A DNA stretch of 64,000 nucleotides, from the NCBI GenBank assembly GCA_001513105.1, contig LFSH01000082.1:29595-93594 (forward strand), in the 5' to 3' direction. Shown in pieces: positions 53,771 through 63,188 of the stretch (position 1 is the first letter of the stretch; each line of letters starts with the position of its first letter). A program made the position numbers and the translations under genes. This DNA is from Clostridiales bacterium DTU070. Lineage in GTDB: Bacteria; Bacillota; Clostridia; DSM-8532. Below the pieces are notes generated by a model, which saw only the letters and a list, made by a program, of their open reading frames with translations, was not told where the DNA came from and made no database searches.

Positions 53771-55807
53771 CTATTCAAATTGGCATTCCAGGATTTTATA
53801 AGACCTTGCAGGAACGGGTACAGTATTCTCATATATACTACCGTCCCCGTAATCCGACATTTTCTCCGATAGTTCAAAATAAACGGCCTGATCTGTACAA
53901 TTAAACAGGAAATAAATCCTTCTGTTGTCAAGTATGCGTTCTATAACCTCTGTGCCCCTGATATCCGGAACTTTAACGGGCTGCGGTTCAATATCCGCAC
54001 TTTTCGCTGCGTATGAAAGAAAAGCCTTCATCTGTTCGTCGGGCAGATCGGTTCCGATATAAAAGCAGCGGCCTTTTCCGAACTGGTTTTCAGATATAAC
54101 CATCCGTCCCTTTTTATAGCCCGAGGCATAGATTCCAACCGCCTTTGCGCTGCCGCCGAGCATCTCGCTCCAGATGCCGTCGGAACAGGTGTATTTTTCT
54201 TCAAGGAACAGCTCCACCTTTTCGTGATAACCGTCAAGAACGGGCTCCAGTTCCTCAACCGTTATACCGGTCACTTCCTGCATTCCGGCAGGCAACGGTG
54301 TTGTGTAGCCTACATTGTGCTCATTTTTTACACTGGTCAAAAACGTGGCCAGCAGCACTCCGCCGTTGCGGACATATTCTGTAAACTTAGCCTGCATTTC
54401 TTCGGTAAAGATAAACGCTGCAGGCAGAATAACCAGGCTGTACTCCGCCAGGTCTTCTGTATAGGGAATTACATCGCTTTGGATTCCAATATCCTTAAGC
54501 AGGTAATACAGGCGTTCACAGTATTGGATATAGTCAAATTCCCTTTTGTTGATCGGCTTTATTTTCAATGCCCACAATGTATTATAGTCAAAACAGATTG
54601 CTGCCTTGTTTTTAAACTTTGACCGGAATACCGGCTCCAGCTGCTTCAGTAATGCAGCTGTTTCTTTCATCTCAAAGTAACGTCTCCGGGGCTGCCCATC
54701 CATGTCAACAATCGCATAGTTCAGCTGTTCCGCGCCTCCGGGGAAAGTCCTGAACTGAAAATGCAGGAGCATCTCTGCGCCATTCGCCATTGCATGCAGT
54801 GTTGCAAGTTTCAGCATTCCCGGGTAGGGCTGCAGCCTGCCCGTGCCGCCAAGGCTGTGCCCTCCTCCTGCCTGGAATTCCAGCACCCAGAATGGTACAT
54901 CCTTCTTCATATGCCGTCCGAACGCATATGGAAATGATGAAATGAAGCTACCCCTCAAATCCGGGTAGTAATCAAATGCATAGCAGTCCAGCGTTTTGCA
55001 GCCTTTATAGTAATCAATGCTGTTCGTTGCAAGTCCTGTGGTATTCGTCGTAACAGGACGGGAGGTATACTTTTTCAGGGCATTTACCTGCAGCGTATGG
55101 TATTCAATCTGGCTGTCGCTGGCAAAGCGCTCGAATTCGAGGCGCAGCGTAGGGCTTTCTCTCTGAGGCTTTAACGCATCCTCTCCTCCAACCTCAATCG
55201 TGGTGATTGGTATATCTATATCGTCGAAACTTTCATACTCCTGCGACCAGAACGTGCCGAGGCTCTTCTTGTTATACTCCCGGATGGATCGATACTTTTT
55301 CTTCAGGTATTCCCTGAATTTCTTTCTGCATACCGGGCAGGCACAGCGGCCTGTTGCCTCCTGCGCGGGCTCGTTGTCAATCTGGAAGCCTATTACATAA
55401 GGATTTTTTCCAAAGACCTCCCCGATCTTTTCAGCAATCCTTTCGGAATACTGCCGGTATATCTCGTTGTTATAGCAGTAAATTCTCCTGCCCCCGAAAG
55501 GCCTGGTAACCCCACGGTTGTCTACATACAGAATCTCCGGGTGCTTTTTTACGAGCCATACAGGCGGGCAGGCGGTAGGAGTACAGATAACCGACTTCAC
55601 ACCGTTCTCTCCAAGGTAATTTATTACGTTTATAAGCCAATCAAAATGGTATTCGCCTTCTGAAGGCTCAATGGTACTCCATGCAAACTCTGCCATCCGC
55701 ACCGTATTGATGCCCGATTCTGTTATCAGTTTCAGGTCATGCTGCAGTTCTTCTTCGGTCTTCTGCTCGGGATAATACGCAACACCGTAATATATATCCT
55801 TGTTCAT
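53771..55807 (-). CDS. GH42 beta-galactosidase
   Basis: This is a 678-residue GH42 enzyme. The N-terminal TIM barrel has GVAYYPEQ, the acid/base in FQIDNEPAQEATG and the nucleophile in WVLEFQAGGG. A cysteine cluster (CACPVCRKKF) matches the zinc site of many GH42 enzymes. A trimerisation domain (about 395-600) and a small C-terminal domain follow. It is cytoplasmic, without a signal peptide. I chose ATG 55807 (MNKDIYYG) with GAAAGG upstream. It is the last gene of the GH31/URO-D/GH29 operon and would remove beta-galactose from xyloglucan side chains. Confidence 0.92.
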   Translation of the reverse strand: MNKDIYYGVAYYPEQKTEEELQHDLKLITESGINTVRMAEFAWSTIEPSEGEYHFDWLINVINYLGENGVKSVICTPTACPPVWLVKKHPEILYVDNRGVTRPFGGRRIYCYNNEIYRQYSERIAEKIGEVFGKNPYVIGFQIDNEPAQEATGRCACPVCRKKFREYLKKKYRSIREYNKKSLGTFWSQEYESFDDIDIPITTIEVGGEDALKPQRESPTLRLEFERFASDSQIEYHTLQVNALKKYTSRPVTTNTTGLATNSIDYYKGCKTLDCYAFDYYPDLRGSFISSFPYAFGRHMKKDVPFWVLEFQAGGGHSLGGTGRLQPYPGMLKLATLHAMANGAEMLLHFQFRTFPGGAEQLNYAIVDMDGQPRRRYFEMKETAALLKQLEPVFRSKFKNKAAICFDYNTLWALKIKPINKREFDYIQYCERLYYLLKDIGIQSDVIPYTEDLAEYSLVILPAAFIFTEEMQAKFTEYVRNGGVLLATFLTSVKNEHNVGYTTPLPAGMQEVTGITVEELEPVLDGYHEKVELFLEEKYTCSDGIWSEMLGGSAKAVGIYASGYKKGRMVISENQFGKGRCFYIGTDLPDEQMKAFLSYAAKSADIEPQPVKVPDIRGTEVIERILDNRRIYFLFNCTDQAVYFELSEKMSDYGDGSIYENTVPVPARSYKILECQFE

Positions 55808-55854
55808 TGTTTTTCCTTTCAAAAATAATATTCTATACTCTGTATCAGTAGCTT

Positions 55855-57210
55855 TTACCTGCTGGTAAAATAAATCCGGTCATATTCCTTGTGTTCTATC
55901 CTGCCATTTACCTTTATTTTCAGAATTGTGTCGGCAAGGGACTTTTCATCCGAAGGCAGGTTTCCAGGAAGACGTATATTCAAAAGCCCGTCGGTTATAT
56001 CGAATTCGCAGGGTACACCGTCAAATGTTGTCACTGCTTCAACTTCATACGGTGCAACCGGAATCTTCTGTCCTGCAAATTTCTTCCTGTCGATAATGTG
56101 CAGATAAATTGTATCCTCCGAACTGGTTGTTCCGTATACATGATCAACCGGTTCTATCGGGCCTCCGCGGGTGTTATAGATGCTTTCTCCATAGATCCTG
56201 AGCCAGTCGCCGACTTCCCTGATACGGTTTTTAATCTCATCCGAAACCTTTCCGTCCCTGTCGGGCCCGATATTAACCAGCCAGTTACCGTCGCGGCAAA
56301 CCACGTTCACCATCATGCGGATAAGCCAGTCAAAATCGGACACGGGGTCATCGGGCATCCAGCCCCAGGATGTTCCGCTGCAGATGCACATATTCTTTTC
56401 CCACGGAACCGGAATTATTTTGCCTACAATCTCATGGCTTCCTTCGTCGCAGTAAAAATCGCCTTCCCAGCCCGAACGCGGATTGCACAGCATCTTCGGA
56501 TTATAGCTCTTCGCCATCCTGTTCAGCTTTTCAGGCTCCCAGAACCAGGCGCTCGATGCATCACTCCCTTTATGCGCAAGCCAGCCCCCGTCATACCAGA
56601 GTATATCAATCATGCCGTATTTACTGCAAAGCTCCTCCACCTGGGCATAGCACTGTTTCTTCATCAGCGCCGCGTTCTCGGGAAGGCCTTCGGGATCAAA
56701 ATAACCCGGGAACCGCCAGTCCATCGGGGAATAATACAAACCAACGCGCAGCCCCGCTTCACGGCATGCCTGCACGTATTCGGCAACAAAATCCCTCTTC
56801 GAAGCGGTATTGTAACTGGTAAAGCCTTCATAGCTGCCGGGGCTGTCCCACAAGGCAAACCCGTCGTGATGCTTCGTTACCATAACCATGTACCTGGCTC
56901 CGAAGGATTTCGCAAGATCGGTCCATTCCTTCATATTAAAGTCTTTCGGGTTAAACTCCCACGCCAGAGCTTCATACTCTTCCTTCGGGATTTTTTCATT
57001 GAACCTGACCCATTCACCGCGCCCAAGAATGGAATACAGGCCCCAGTGTACAAACATCCCTATTTTCGCGTCACGCCACCATTTCAGGTCCTCGGGCGAA
57101 ACATTCAGCTCAGGGCAGCGTACGCCTCCCAGGCTTTTCAGATTTATGCTGCTTTTCAGCATGGATTTAAGCTCAGCACCGGTCATTTCCCGGGGTTTCT
57201 TCTTCAACAT
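55855..57210 (-). CDS. GH29 alpha-L-fucosidase
   Basis: This is a 451-residue GH29 enzyme. Family marks are KIGMFVHWGLYSILGRGEW, MVTKHHDGFALWDSPGS and the nucleophile Asp in IDILWYDGGWL. A C-terminal beta-domain starts near VDHVYGTTSSEDT. No signal peptide is present, so it acts inside the cell on fucosylated oligosaccharides. ATG 57210 has GGAGG upstream and the gene lies 47 nt before the GH42 start. In this operon the natural substrate would be the fucose on galactose of xyloglucan side chains. Confidence 0.93.
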   Translation of the reverse strand: MLKKKPREMTGAELKSMLKSSINLKSLGGVRCPELNVSPEDLKWWRDAKIGMFVHWGLYSILGRGEWVRFNEKIPKEEYEALAWEFNPKDFNMKEWTDLAKSFGARYMVMVTKHHDGFALWDSPGSYEGFTSYNTASKRDFVAEYVQACREAGLRVGLYYSPMDWRFPGYFDPEGLPENAALMKKQCYAQVEELCSKYGMIDILWYDGGWLAHKGSDASSAWFWEPEKLNRMAKSYNPKMLCNPRSGWEGDFYCDEGSHEIVGKIIPVPWEKNMCICSGTSWGWMPDDPVSDFDWLIRMMVNVVCRDGNWLVNIGPDRDGKVSDEIKNRIREVGDWLRIYGESIYNTRGGPIEPVDHVYGTTSSEDTIYLHIIDRKKFAGQKIPVAPYEVEAVTTFDGVPCEFDITDGLLNIRLPGNLPSDEKSLADTILKIKVNGRIEHKEYDRIYFTSR

Positions 57211-57297
57211 AACTCCTCCGTTCCTCACAACCTGTTCAGTTCGAACTTTGCATTTTATATTTTCAGCCGGCTTAATATCCCGGCTTCCGCTTCCTGT

Positions 57298-58413
57298 TCA
57301 CTGTCTGAATTCACCTTTTACATTGCTCCAGTTCTTCTCTGCATAATCCATCAGTTTTTTTGCATCGGCCATCGGCATAGGGTTAAAGTAAAAATAAAGG
57401 CAGTCGGAACCGTACCGCTTTACAAGGCGTTCGCAGTTTGCGATCCAGTCGTCCACCGTTCCTGAATAAACCTTGATCCACAGCGACTTCCCGGCAGCCC
57501 TTGCTTTATCATATATTTCATACCAGTCCTCTAATGTTCCGTCGGGACCGTGATCACCGCTCGTCCACTGCAGCGCGTCAATCTCCTCGATCTCCATAAG
57601 AGCGTCAACATGCTTTATCGCGTCGGGGCCGTCGAGATGGTAAAGAACATTGTCCAGCTTTTTCGCCTGCCGCCGCAGCGATCCCTTGACGAAATCCCGG
57701 AACTGCTGCGGTGACATCAATGCAGAGAAATCACACTGCAGCTTGGCGGTTTTGCCTGGTCCCCATATGGAGAATACCGTGTATGCCGACGACTGATCAG
57801 GCATTTTGATTATGTCGTAAAAGCTGTCATAGTATTTGAAAAAGATGTCATCAATCTGTCTGATCCTTTCTTCGATGGTATCGGGATCATCTATCATGTC
57901 AAAAATAATATTCTGCGCACCGCGCATTGATACAAGCACATCCAAGTTTTCCATCAGATCGGGGATGGTCATTGCAAAATCGCCTCGGGCAAGTTCCGCA
58001 CATTTCCTTACCACTTCAATATGCTTTTTGAACCATTTATTCTCCGGGTTAAACTCGAAAGGCGGTATGTCAGCCCAGTCCTCAACAAACTCGTTAAACC
58101 ATACCGTCCGCTCCTGCCACGTTATATCGCACCCGAGATATGCAGCAATAGAGCCCGGACCGAAATCTACGCTCAGGTTCGGGAAAGATTCGCCCAGGAA
58201 TTCCGTGTTCCGGCACCAGTTACGGAGCCGGCCTACTATTTTTTCAGGATTTGTCCACCTGTCTTCGGGAGACGTCCATTTATACTCCTCGGGAAGCGGG
58301 ATTGGGTCATCTTTTTTTGCCATTACTATCATCAGCGGCCTTCCCTCGTTTTTGCGCTTCCACCAGTTTATGAACTTTTGCTGTGTTTCAGGCCAGTTTG
58401 CCTTGTTAATCAT
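57298..58413 (-). CDS. URO-D-superfamily protein in the xyloglucan operon
   Basis: This 371-residue protein resembles the uroporphyrinogen decarboxylase / corrinoid methyltransferase (MtaA-like) superfamily, with a TIM-barrel pattern and the stretch NVLYHLDGPDAIKHVDALME. In zinc-dependent methyltransferases of this group the equivalent motif is H-x-C-G. Here it is H-L-D-G, so that Cys ligand is missing. It is not a haem enzyme by context, since it lies between GH31 and GH29. It may act on a methylated sugar or other glycoside-derived compound, but this is inference. RBS AAAGGAG precedes the ATG. Confidence 0.75.
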   Translation of the reverse strand: MINKANWPETQQKFINWWKRKNEGRPLMIVMAKKDDPIPLPEEYKWTSPEDRWTNPEKIVGRLRNWCRNTEFLGESFPNLSVDFGPGSIAAYLGCDITWQERTVWFNEFVEDWADIPPFEFNPENKWFKKHIEVVRKCAELARGDFAMTIPDLMENLDVLVSMRGAQNIIFDMIDDPDTIEERIRQIDDIFFKYYDSFYDIIKMPDQSSAYTVFSIWGPGKTAKLQCDFSALMSPQQFRDFVKGSLRRQAKKLDNVLYHLDGPDAIKHVDALMEIEEIDALQWTSGDHGPDGTLEDWYEIYDKARAAGKSLWIKVYSGTVDDWIANCERLVKRYGSDCLYFYFNPMPMADAKKLMDYAEKNWSNVKGEFRQ

Positions 58414-58472
58414 TTTAAGGCTCCTTTCTTTTATCTGTATTCCGGTAAGTATTTTTCTTCGCTGCAGCCTGC

Positions 58473-60848
58473 TCAGCGCGAATGCAGTACTATTTCACAC
58501 CCATTATAATCGCGTACAGGTTTCATCCTTCCGTCTTTCACCCGGGCTGCAACCTGTGTATCACCCTTGTTCCAGGACAATTCTATATATGCGTATTCAC
58601 CCTGCTCATAGGAATAACCGTCTCCGGAGTCTTCATAGATCTTTCCGCTGGCTGTATCCCGGGCGTATATATGAAGTTTTACCGGGGCCGTTTTGAGCTG
58701 CGAAGTATCAGTCAATGCCCCGGTCATGGGAATGATGCTTCCTTCCCGTATGAAAAGGGGAATCCGGTCGATTGGCGCATCAACATCAATCCACTGCCCG
58801 CCGTTATAGAACCTGTCAGTCCAGAAATCATACCAGTCCGCTCCTGCGGGCAGGTAAACCCGTCTCTTTTTCTCTTTATCTATTGGTTTGGAATCCTTAT
58901 CATAGTACATCGGCTCTGTTACAGGGCATACCATTATCGAATCGCCGAAAAGATACTGGTCATCAATTTCGCAGGCAACCTCATCGGAGGCAAAATCAAA
59001 AGCCAGCATTCTCATGATAGTTGCATCGTCATGCCATACCGCGCCCGCGCAGGAATAGATATACGGCAGCAGCCTGTAACGCAGCCGGTTCATTGCCGTC
59101 AGCGAATCATAAAACATTTCGCCTGGTTCCCCAAAATTCCATACTTCCCTGCGGACATCGGTCCCATGGCTTCTGAAAACAGGAAGAAAAGCACCCATCT
59201 GGAACCATCTTGTGAACAGCTCCCTGTATCCCAGGTCATCGGTGCCTTTATCATAATCACCGTTCCAGAACCATTGCTTTCCGCGCTTGACGAAAAACGC
59301 GCCGATATCCAGCGTCCAGTACGGAAGCCCTGTCACACAGTAATTGAGCCCTGCTGCAATCTGGTTCCTGAACACCTTCCAGTTTGCGCTTATATCTCCC
59401 GACCACGCAATTACGCCATATCTCTGTGCACCCGTGTAAACATTGCGGGTGAGATTGACAACACGTTTCGGTGAACCTGTTCCGCGCTGCCCTTCATACA
59501 TCGTGCGGGCATGTACAAGGCCATAGGAATTGCATTTATCGGCAGGTATATATTTAGATGCCTCTGTGACAAACTCATGATACATTGCACTTGGTTCGGG
59601 TTCTGCCATATGGCCCCATTCAGGAGTAAACGGCTCGCTGGAATCGCACCACCAGGCGTCAATGCCTTTATCAAAAAACCCTTCCTTCGCCTGTTTCCAG
59701 TAAAGCTCGCGTGCCTCCCGGCGGAACGCGTCATAGATATTGCTTGCAGGCAGCAGCAGCCCTCTCTCAAAGAATTCGCTGTAATTATCACTGGCTTCAT
59801 TCATGTTTGGCCAGACCGATATCATTAAGTGTGCATTCTGCCTGTGAAGTTCATCCATCATTTTTTCAGGCTCCGGAAATCTTTCGGGGTCAAGGGTTTT
59901 CTGACCCCACAGGCTGCCCTTCCATGAGCACCAGTCCAGTACAATACAGTCAAGGCCGATATTCCTTTTCCGGTACTCCTTTACGACATCTATGAGTTCC
60001 GTTTGCGACTCGTAACGTTCCTGGGACTGAAAGAAGCCGTACGCCCATAAAGGCAGCATGACGGCCTTGCCCGTTAAAAACCTGTAACCCTTTATTATGG
60101 CATCAAAATTCTCTCCTGCCATGAAATAATAATCCATTTGTACATCAGCTTCAGTGTACAGGTACGAACCGTACCGGGTATCGTTGAATATAGCCGGGCT
60201 TCCTGTTGCAAGCAGTATTCCGTAGCCTTTTGTTGAAACCATCATCGGAACGGCAATTTTCATATTCGCCTGGTGTAAATACTGTACTGTTCCGCGCAGG
60301 TTCAGAATCCCTTCCTGCGCCTGGCCGAGTCCATACAGTTTCTCATCCTGCTGCCAGTTGAGATAAAGCCTGGTACGGTACAGCTTCCTGTCGAAAACCT
60401 TCGTTGCTTCCCTAATTCTTTTCTTAATCCCGTCCGGGGTTTCAATTTCTTCAATCAAAGTGTTTTCATCTATGACGGTTTTGTATGAATCGAACTCCTC
60501 GAGGATCCTGCTTTCGTACTCCCTTTCTGCAAGCAATAGTTTCCCTGCCGTGTCGTAATACCGTATTGAGCCCGTATTCTTGTTTACACTGAGCCGCACG
60601 CAGGAGGTTTCAAGTTCAACTGAATCCCCGTTAACGGTATAATTCCACGCTGTACAAGGTTCATGCGGCAGAATGCCAATCCCGCGGGTATCCTCAAAAT
60701 CCTCTTTCCGGGTAAAAGATATGCGTATAATCGAATCGTTCAGTACAGACAGGCGCATAAGTCCATATTCGCTTCTCAAGTAAAGGCCGTCGGGTTTTTT
60801 AAGAATTTCTGAGATGGCATAGGATTCTCTGATACTTACTTCAAGCAT
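58473..60848 (-). CDS. GH31 alpha-xylosidase
   Basis: This is a 791-residue GH31 enzyme. The nucleophile lies in GIDAWWCDSSEPFTPEW and the acid/base region in RYGVIAWSGDISANWKVF. The N-terminal beta-sandwich spans about 1-230 and the C-terminal domains about 600-791 (IPLFIREGSIIPMTGAL). The DSSEP form of the nucleophile loop is that of alpha-xylosidases rather than alpha-glucosidases. It is cytoplasmic. As first gene of the operon it would release alpha-xylose from xyloglucan oligosaccharides. RBS AAAGGAG precedes the ATG. Confidence 0.92.
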   Translation of the reverse strand: MLEVSIRESYAISEILKKPDGLYLRSEYGLMRLSVLNDSIIRISFTRKEDFEDTRGIGILPHEPCTAWNYTVNGDSVELETSCVRLSVNKNTGSIRYYDTAGKLLLAEREYESRILEEFDSYKTVIDENTLIEEIETPDGIKKRIREATKVFDRKLYRTRLYLNWQQDEKLYGLGQAQEGILNLRGTVQYLHQANMKIAVPMMVSTKGYGILLATGSPAIFNDTRYGSYLYTEADVQMDYYFMAGENFDAIIKGYRFLTGKAVMLPLWAYGFFQSQERYESQTELIDVVKEYRKRNIGLDCIVLDWCSWKGSLWGQKTLDPERFPEPEKMMDELHRQNAHLMISVWPNMNEASDNYSEFFERGLLLPASNIYDAFRREARELYWKQAKEGFFDKGIDAWWCDSSEPFTPEWGHMAEPEPSAMYHEFVTEASKYIPADKCNSYGLVHARTMYEGQRGTGSPKRVVNLTRNVYTGAQRYGVIAWSGDISANWKVFRNQIAAGLNYCVTGLPYWTLDIGAFFVKRGKQWFWNGDYDKGTDDLGYRELFTRWFQMGAFLPVFRSHGTDVRREVWNFGEPGEMFYDSLTAMNRLRYRLLPYIYSCAGAVWHDDATIMRMLAFDFASDEVACEIDDQYLFGDSIMVCPVTEPMYYDKDSKPIDKEKKRRVYLPAGADWYDFWTDRFYNGGQWIDVDAPIDRIPLFIREGSIIPMTGALTDTSQLKTAPVKLHIYARDTASGKIYEDSGDGYSYEQGEYAYIELSWNKGDTQVAARVKDGRMKPVRDYNGCEIVLHSR

Positions 60849-61364
60849 TTCATATGCTCCTTTCCGGCTTAGCCCGGTGAGCTTACGTCTTTGGTGGTAA
60901 TCTCAGTCTTTAGCTTTTTCGTAAGCAAACAGGCATTAATATATTTTTTCAATATCTGCCCATGTTTGACTGTATTTTATATTAGTATGGATAATTTCAG
61001 CCCTATTTACATACCGGCAGATTCATTTACTCATCGGTATATTTTCAAGGAGACGATCATAAAGGATTGGTCCGGGCATCATCCTGAAAACTGCTTAAGA
61101 CCTTCCGTTCAACACCGTATGCTTCGGCGGAAGACAGGAGCAAAATCAGTAAAATGCCCCAAAACTGCAGAATCTGACGACCCTGAATCTTCCTTTATAA
61201 ACCTTTGGACAATTGGTGATTTTCTTACCCTAATACTAACAAATTGATGAATTATGTCAATGAATTTAATAATTTTTAGTATAAATTTATTAAATTTTCT
61301 GCAATTTTTTCAATTAAAAGCACAGTAACCCGAAGAGGCAGTATAGGGCTTTGTCATTGAATGT
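60849..61364. promoter_or_regulatory. Long upstream region of the GH31 operon
   Basis: No gene is called in this about 515-nt gap. The track's 118-residue plus-strand ORF lacks coding character. A perfect minus-strand TTGACA (61255-61260) may be the -35 of the GH31 operon promoter. The -10 is less clear (TAGTAT or GTATTA near 61233-61238). If so, the leader is close to 380 nt, long enough to hold regulation. Confidence 0.3.
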
Positions 61365-61508
61365 ATGGCTCAAAAATATGGAAGGGCGGAGCATGAATAT
61401 TCCGCATTTATTGCAGTAAATGGCAACGAAGCTGAATGGTTTTTGCATCTGTCCTCTATTCAGGTTTTTAAAGCTGATATTCCGGGTTATGGCGAAGTAT
61501 GGATATAA
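61365..61508 (+). pseudogene. Short coding-like remnant
   Basis: A 47-codon frame from ATG 61365 to TAA 61508 reads like the end of a real protein (AEHEYSAFIAVNGNEAEWFL, then DIPGYGEVWI). It has no RBS, and a stop lies just upstream in frame. No family is recognised. It is probably the remains of a deleted gene between the two URO-D-like genes. Confidence 0.25.
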
Positions 61509-61574
61509 ACAGCTTTAATCGCGGCAGCAAGGCAGGATATACAAATGTTGTAACAGAATAAATAAAGATAGAAA

Positions 61575-61600
61575 TACCGCCGGCAAACAGCCGGCGGTTA
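61575..61600 (-). terminator. Terminator of the second URO-D-like gene
   Basis: TACCGCCGGC and GCCGGCGGTTA form a GC-rich stem with a 5-nt loop. On the minus strand a T-rich stretch (TATTTCTATCTTTATT) follows. It lies 78 nt past the stop. Confidence 0.65.
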
Positions 61601-61677
61601 TGTTTTAACAGCCTGTTTTCAATGGAGGGTCCTCCCCGTTCGTCCAGTGCACCAGGGGCCGAAAGGGTTATACCTTA

Positions 61678-62934
61678 CTACCAGTATTCTTCAATAAGCT
61701 CTCTTATTATCTGTACCGCCCTGCGCGGCTTTTCGGGATTCCCGCCCAATGAGTAGACATCCCTTTGGGTTATTTCAAGATGGCATCCACGGGCTGCCTT
61801 CAGTGTTTTTTTAATGTGCTCCCGCCATACTTCCTCGTCCAGGTCCTTTCCAATACCGATAAAGTTCGGGGAAGGCTTACGGTGATAGATCACTTTTGTA
61901 TCCTTAAGTCTTTCTCCCATGAATTCTTCATTGCACCAAGGCGAAACTGAGACTTTCCGGAGGTTTTCGCATTTGCTCAGGCAATTGTCCCAGATTGGGT
62001 CAACAGGTTCGCAGCACCCGTAGGAAAACAGCCCGTACAAATCAGATACCCTTTTATAGTACGGGAAAATGAATTCCTCGTACATCGCCGGTGATATCCC
62101 GACTGTCTCCTGTGAGTCCATGAACCCCCACAAATCCTCCGTGGTAAGTTTTCCGTCCTGCGGTATCTCATTCGGAAGTTCATGGGTAAAACAGAATGTT
62201 CCCTGGCCGCATATCTCGTACGATGCCGTAGGAAGCAGCAGTCCTTCCTTCTCAAGCCATTTGAAGTATTCGATGTAATCATCGGTAATCCGCTTCATCA
62301 GTGCATGAAATGTGTCGGGACAGTCATACATCGCGAATAACATGTTTTCCATGCCCATCAAGTGAACAATATCCTGGGTAGGAACGGCATACAGGCAGCC
62401 ATTGGTTATCTTTACAGGAAGGATGTCGCCGAAAATATTCTCAAGGAATTCCTTCCAGGCAAGGGTTTTCTCCCTGTCAACCCCGTATTTCGTCGGGCCG
62501 AGTTTCGGAAAATCCTCTTCCAGATTGTTTATAACGTACTTAAACCTGTGCCCTATGGATTCTCCCCTCGAATTTACCGCATGTTCCCTTTCGATTTTGA
62601 CGCCGAACAGCTGAAAATGCGTATCCCAGGAAATCGGGAAATACGGCGGGACAACCCTGTCGTCATCGATTCTTTCATAGTTTATAAAATTGCGGTATAA
62701 TTCCTGTTCTATGGCACGCCCTGTTTCGCTTTGGCACTGCAGTTCCGGGATTATGTCCTTTTCAAATGTCCCGATTTCAACATGGATCATGGGTTTTTCG
62801 CCTTTTAATTCATTATGCCTGTACCATTGTTCGATGCGTTCCTTCATGATGGGCAGCTGTGAATACTCCAACTGTTTTTTTGCCAGCTCCCGAAGTATTT
62901 TTTTGTCATCAGGCGTAACATAAAAATTGTACAT
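61678..62934 (-). CDS. URO-D-superfamily protein with CC motif
   Basis: This 418-residue protein of the uroporphyrinogen decarboxylase-like superfamily has KRVSDLYGLFSYGCCEPVDP in the position of the metal site, so adjacent Cys residues replace the H-x-D of the first copy. Other marks are MYEEFIFPYYKRV and KVSVSPWCNEEFMGE. It is longer than true HemE (about 350) and stands beside glycoside genes and an AraC regulator, so a haem role is unlikely. Strong RBS AAAGGAGG precedes the ATG. The AraC gene at 63189 is divergent and probably regulates it. The substrate is unknown. Confidence 0.75.
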   Translation of the reverse strand: MYNFYVTPDDKKILRELAKKQLEYSQLPIMKERIEQWYRHNELKGEKPMIHVEIGTFEKDIIPELQCQSETGRAIEQELYRNFINYERIDDDRVVPPYFPISWDTHFQLFGVKIEREHAVNSRGESIGHRFKYVINNLEEDFPKLGPTKYGVDREKTLAWKEFLENIFGDILPVKITNGCLYAVPTQDIVHLMGMENMLFAMYDCPDTFHALMKRITDDYIEYFKWLEKEGLLLPTASYEICGQGTFCFTHELPNEIPQDGKLTTEDLWGFMDSQETVGISPAMYEEFIFPYYKRVSDLYGLFSYGCCEPVDPIWDNCLSKCENLRKVSVSPWCNEEFMGERLKDTKVIYHRKPSPNFIGIGKDLDEEVWREHIKKTLKAARGCHLEITQRDVYSLGGNPEKPRRAVQIIRELIEEYW

Positions 62935-63153
62935 ACCGGAAACCTCCTTTTAATATCCGCCGGTGCAGAAATTTTCGCATCCCGGGCCCCTGTTTCAGAT
63001 GCGGCTGAAACAGCGCCAGTAACCGGGAGGCAGTGCTGTATTCCTATATACGAAGCGTCTTATATTCCCGGAACCAATTTGAATATATCATATAAAACAT
63101 TATCTAAAAATGCACATTATAACTTACAAGATGGACTATATTCCGGTATTTTA

Positions 63154-63182
63154 TTGATATTTGCTGCCGCAGCGGTTATAAT
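63154..63182 (+). promoter_or_regulatory. Promoter of the AraC gene
   Basis: TTGATA (63154-63159), exactly 17 nt, TATAAT (63177-63182) form a near-consensus sigma-A promoter. The predicted start falls on or beside ATG 63189, so the transcript may be leaderless. Confidence 0.7.
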
Positions 63183-63188
63183 AAAACC

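Noticed and set aside
55891-57465. 524-residue plus-strand ORF opposite the fucosidase gene
   Set aside because: The minus strand carries a clear GH29 with catalytic motifs. The plus ORF has no domain pattern and is an antisense shadow.
60891-61247. 118-residue plus-strand ORF upstream of the GH31 operon
   Set aside because: No RBS, no family likeness and unlikely composition. It overlaps the probable promoter region.
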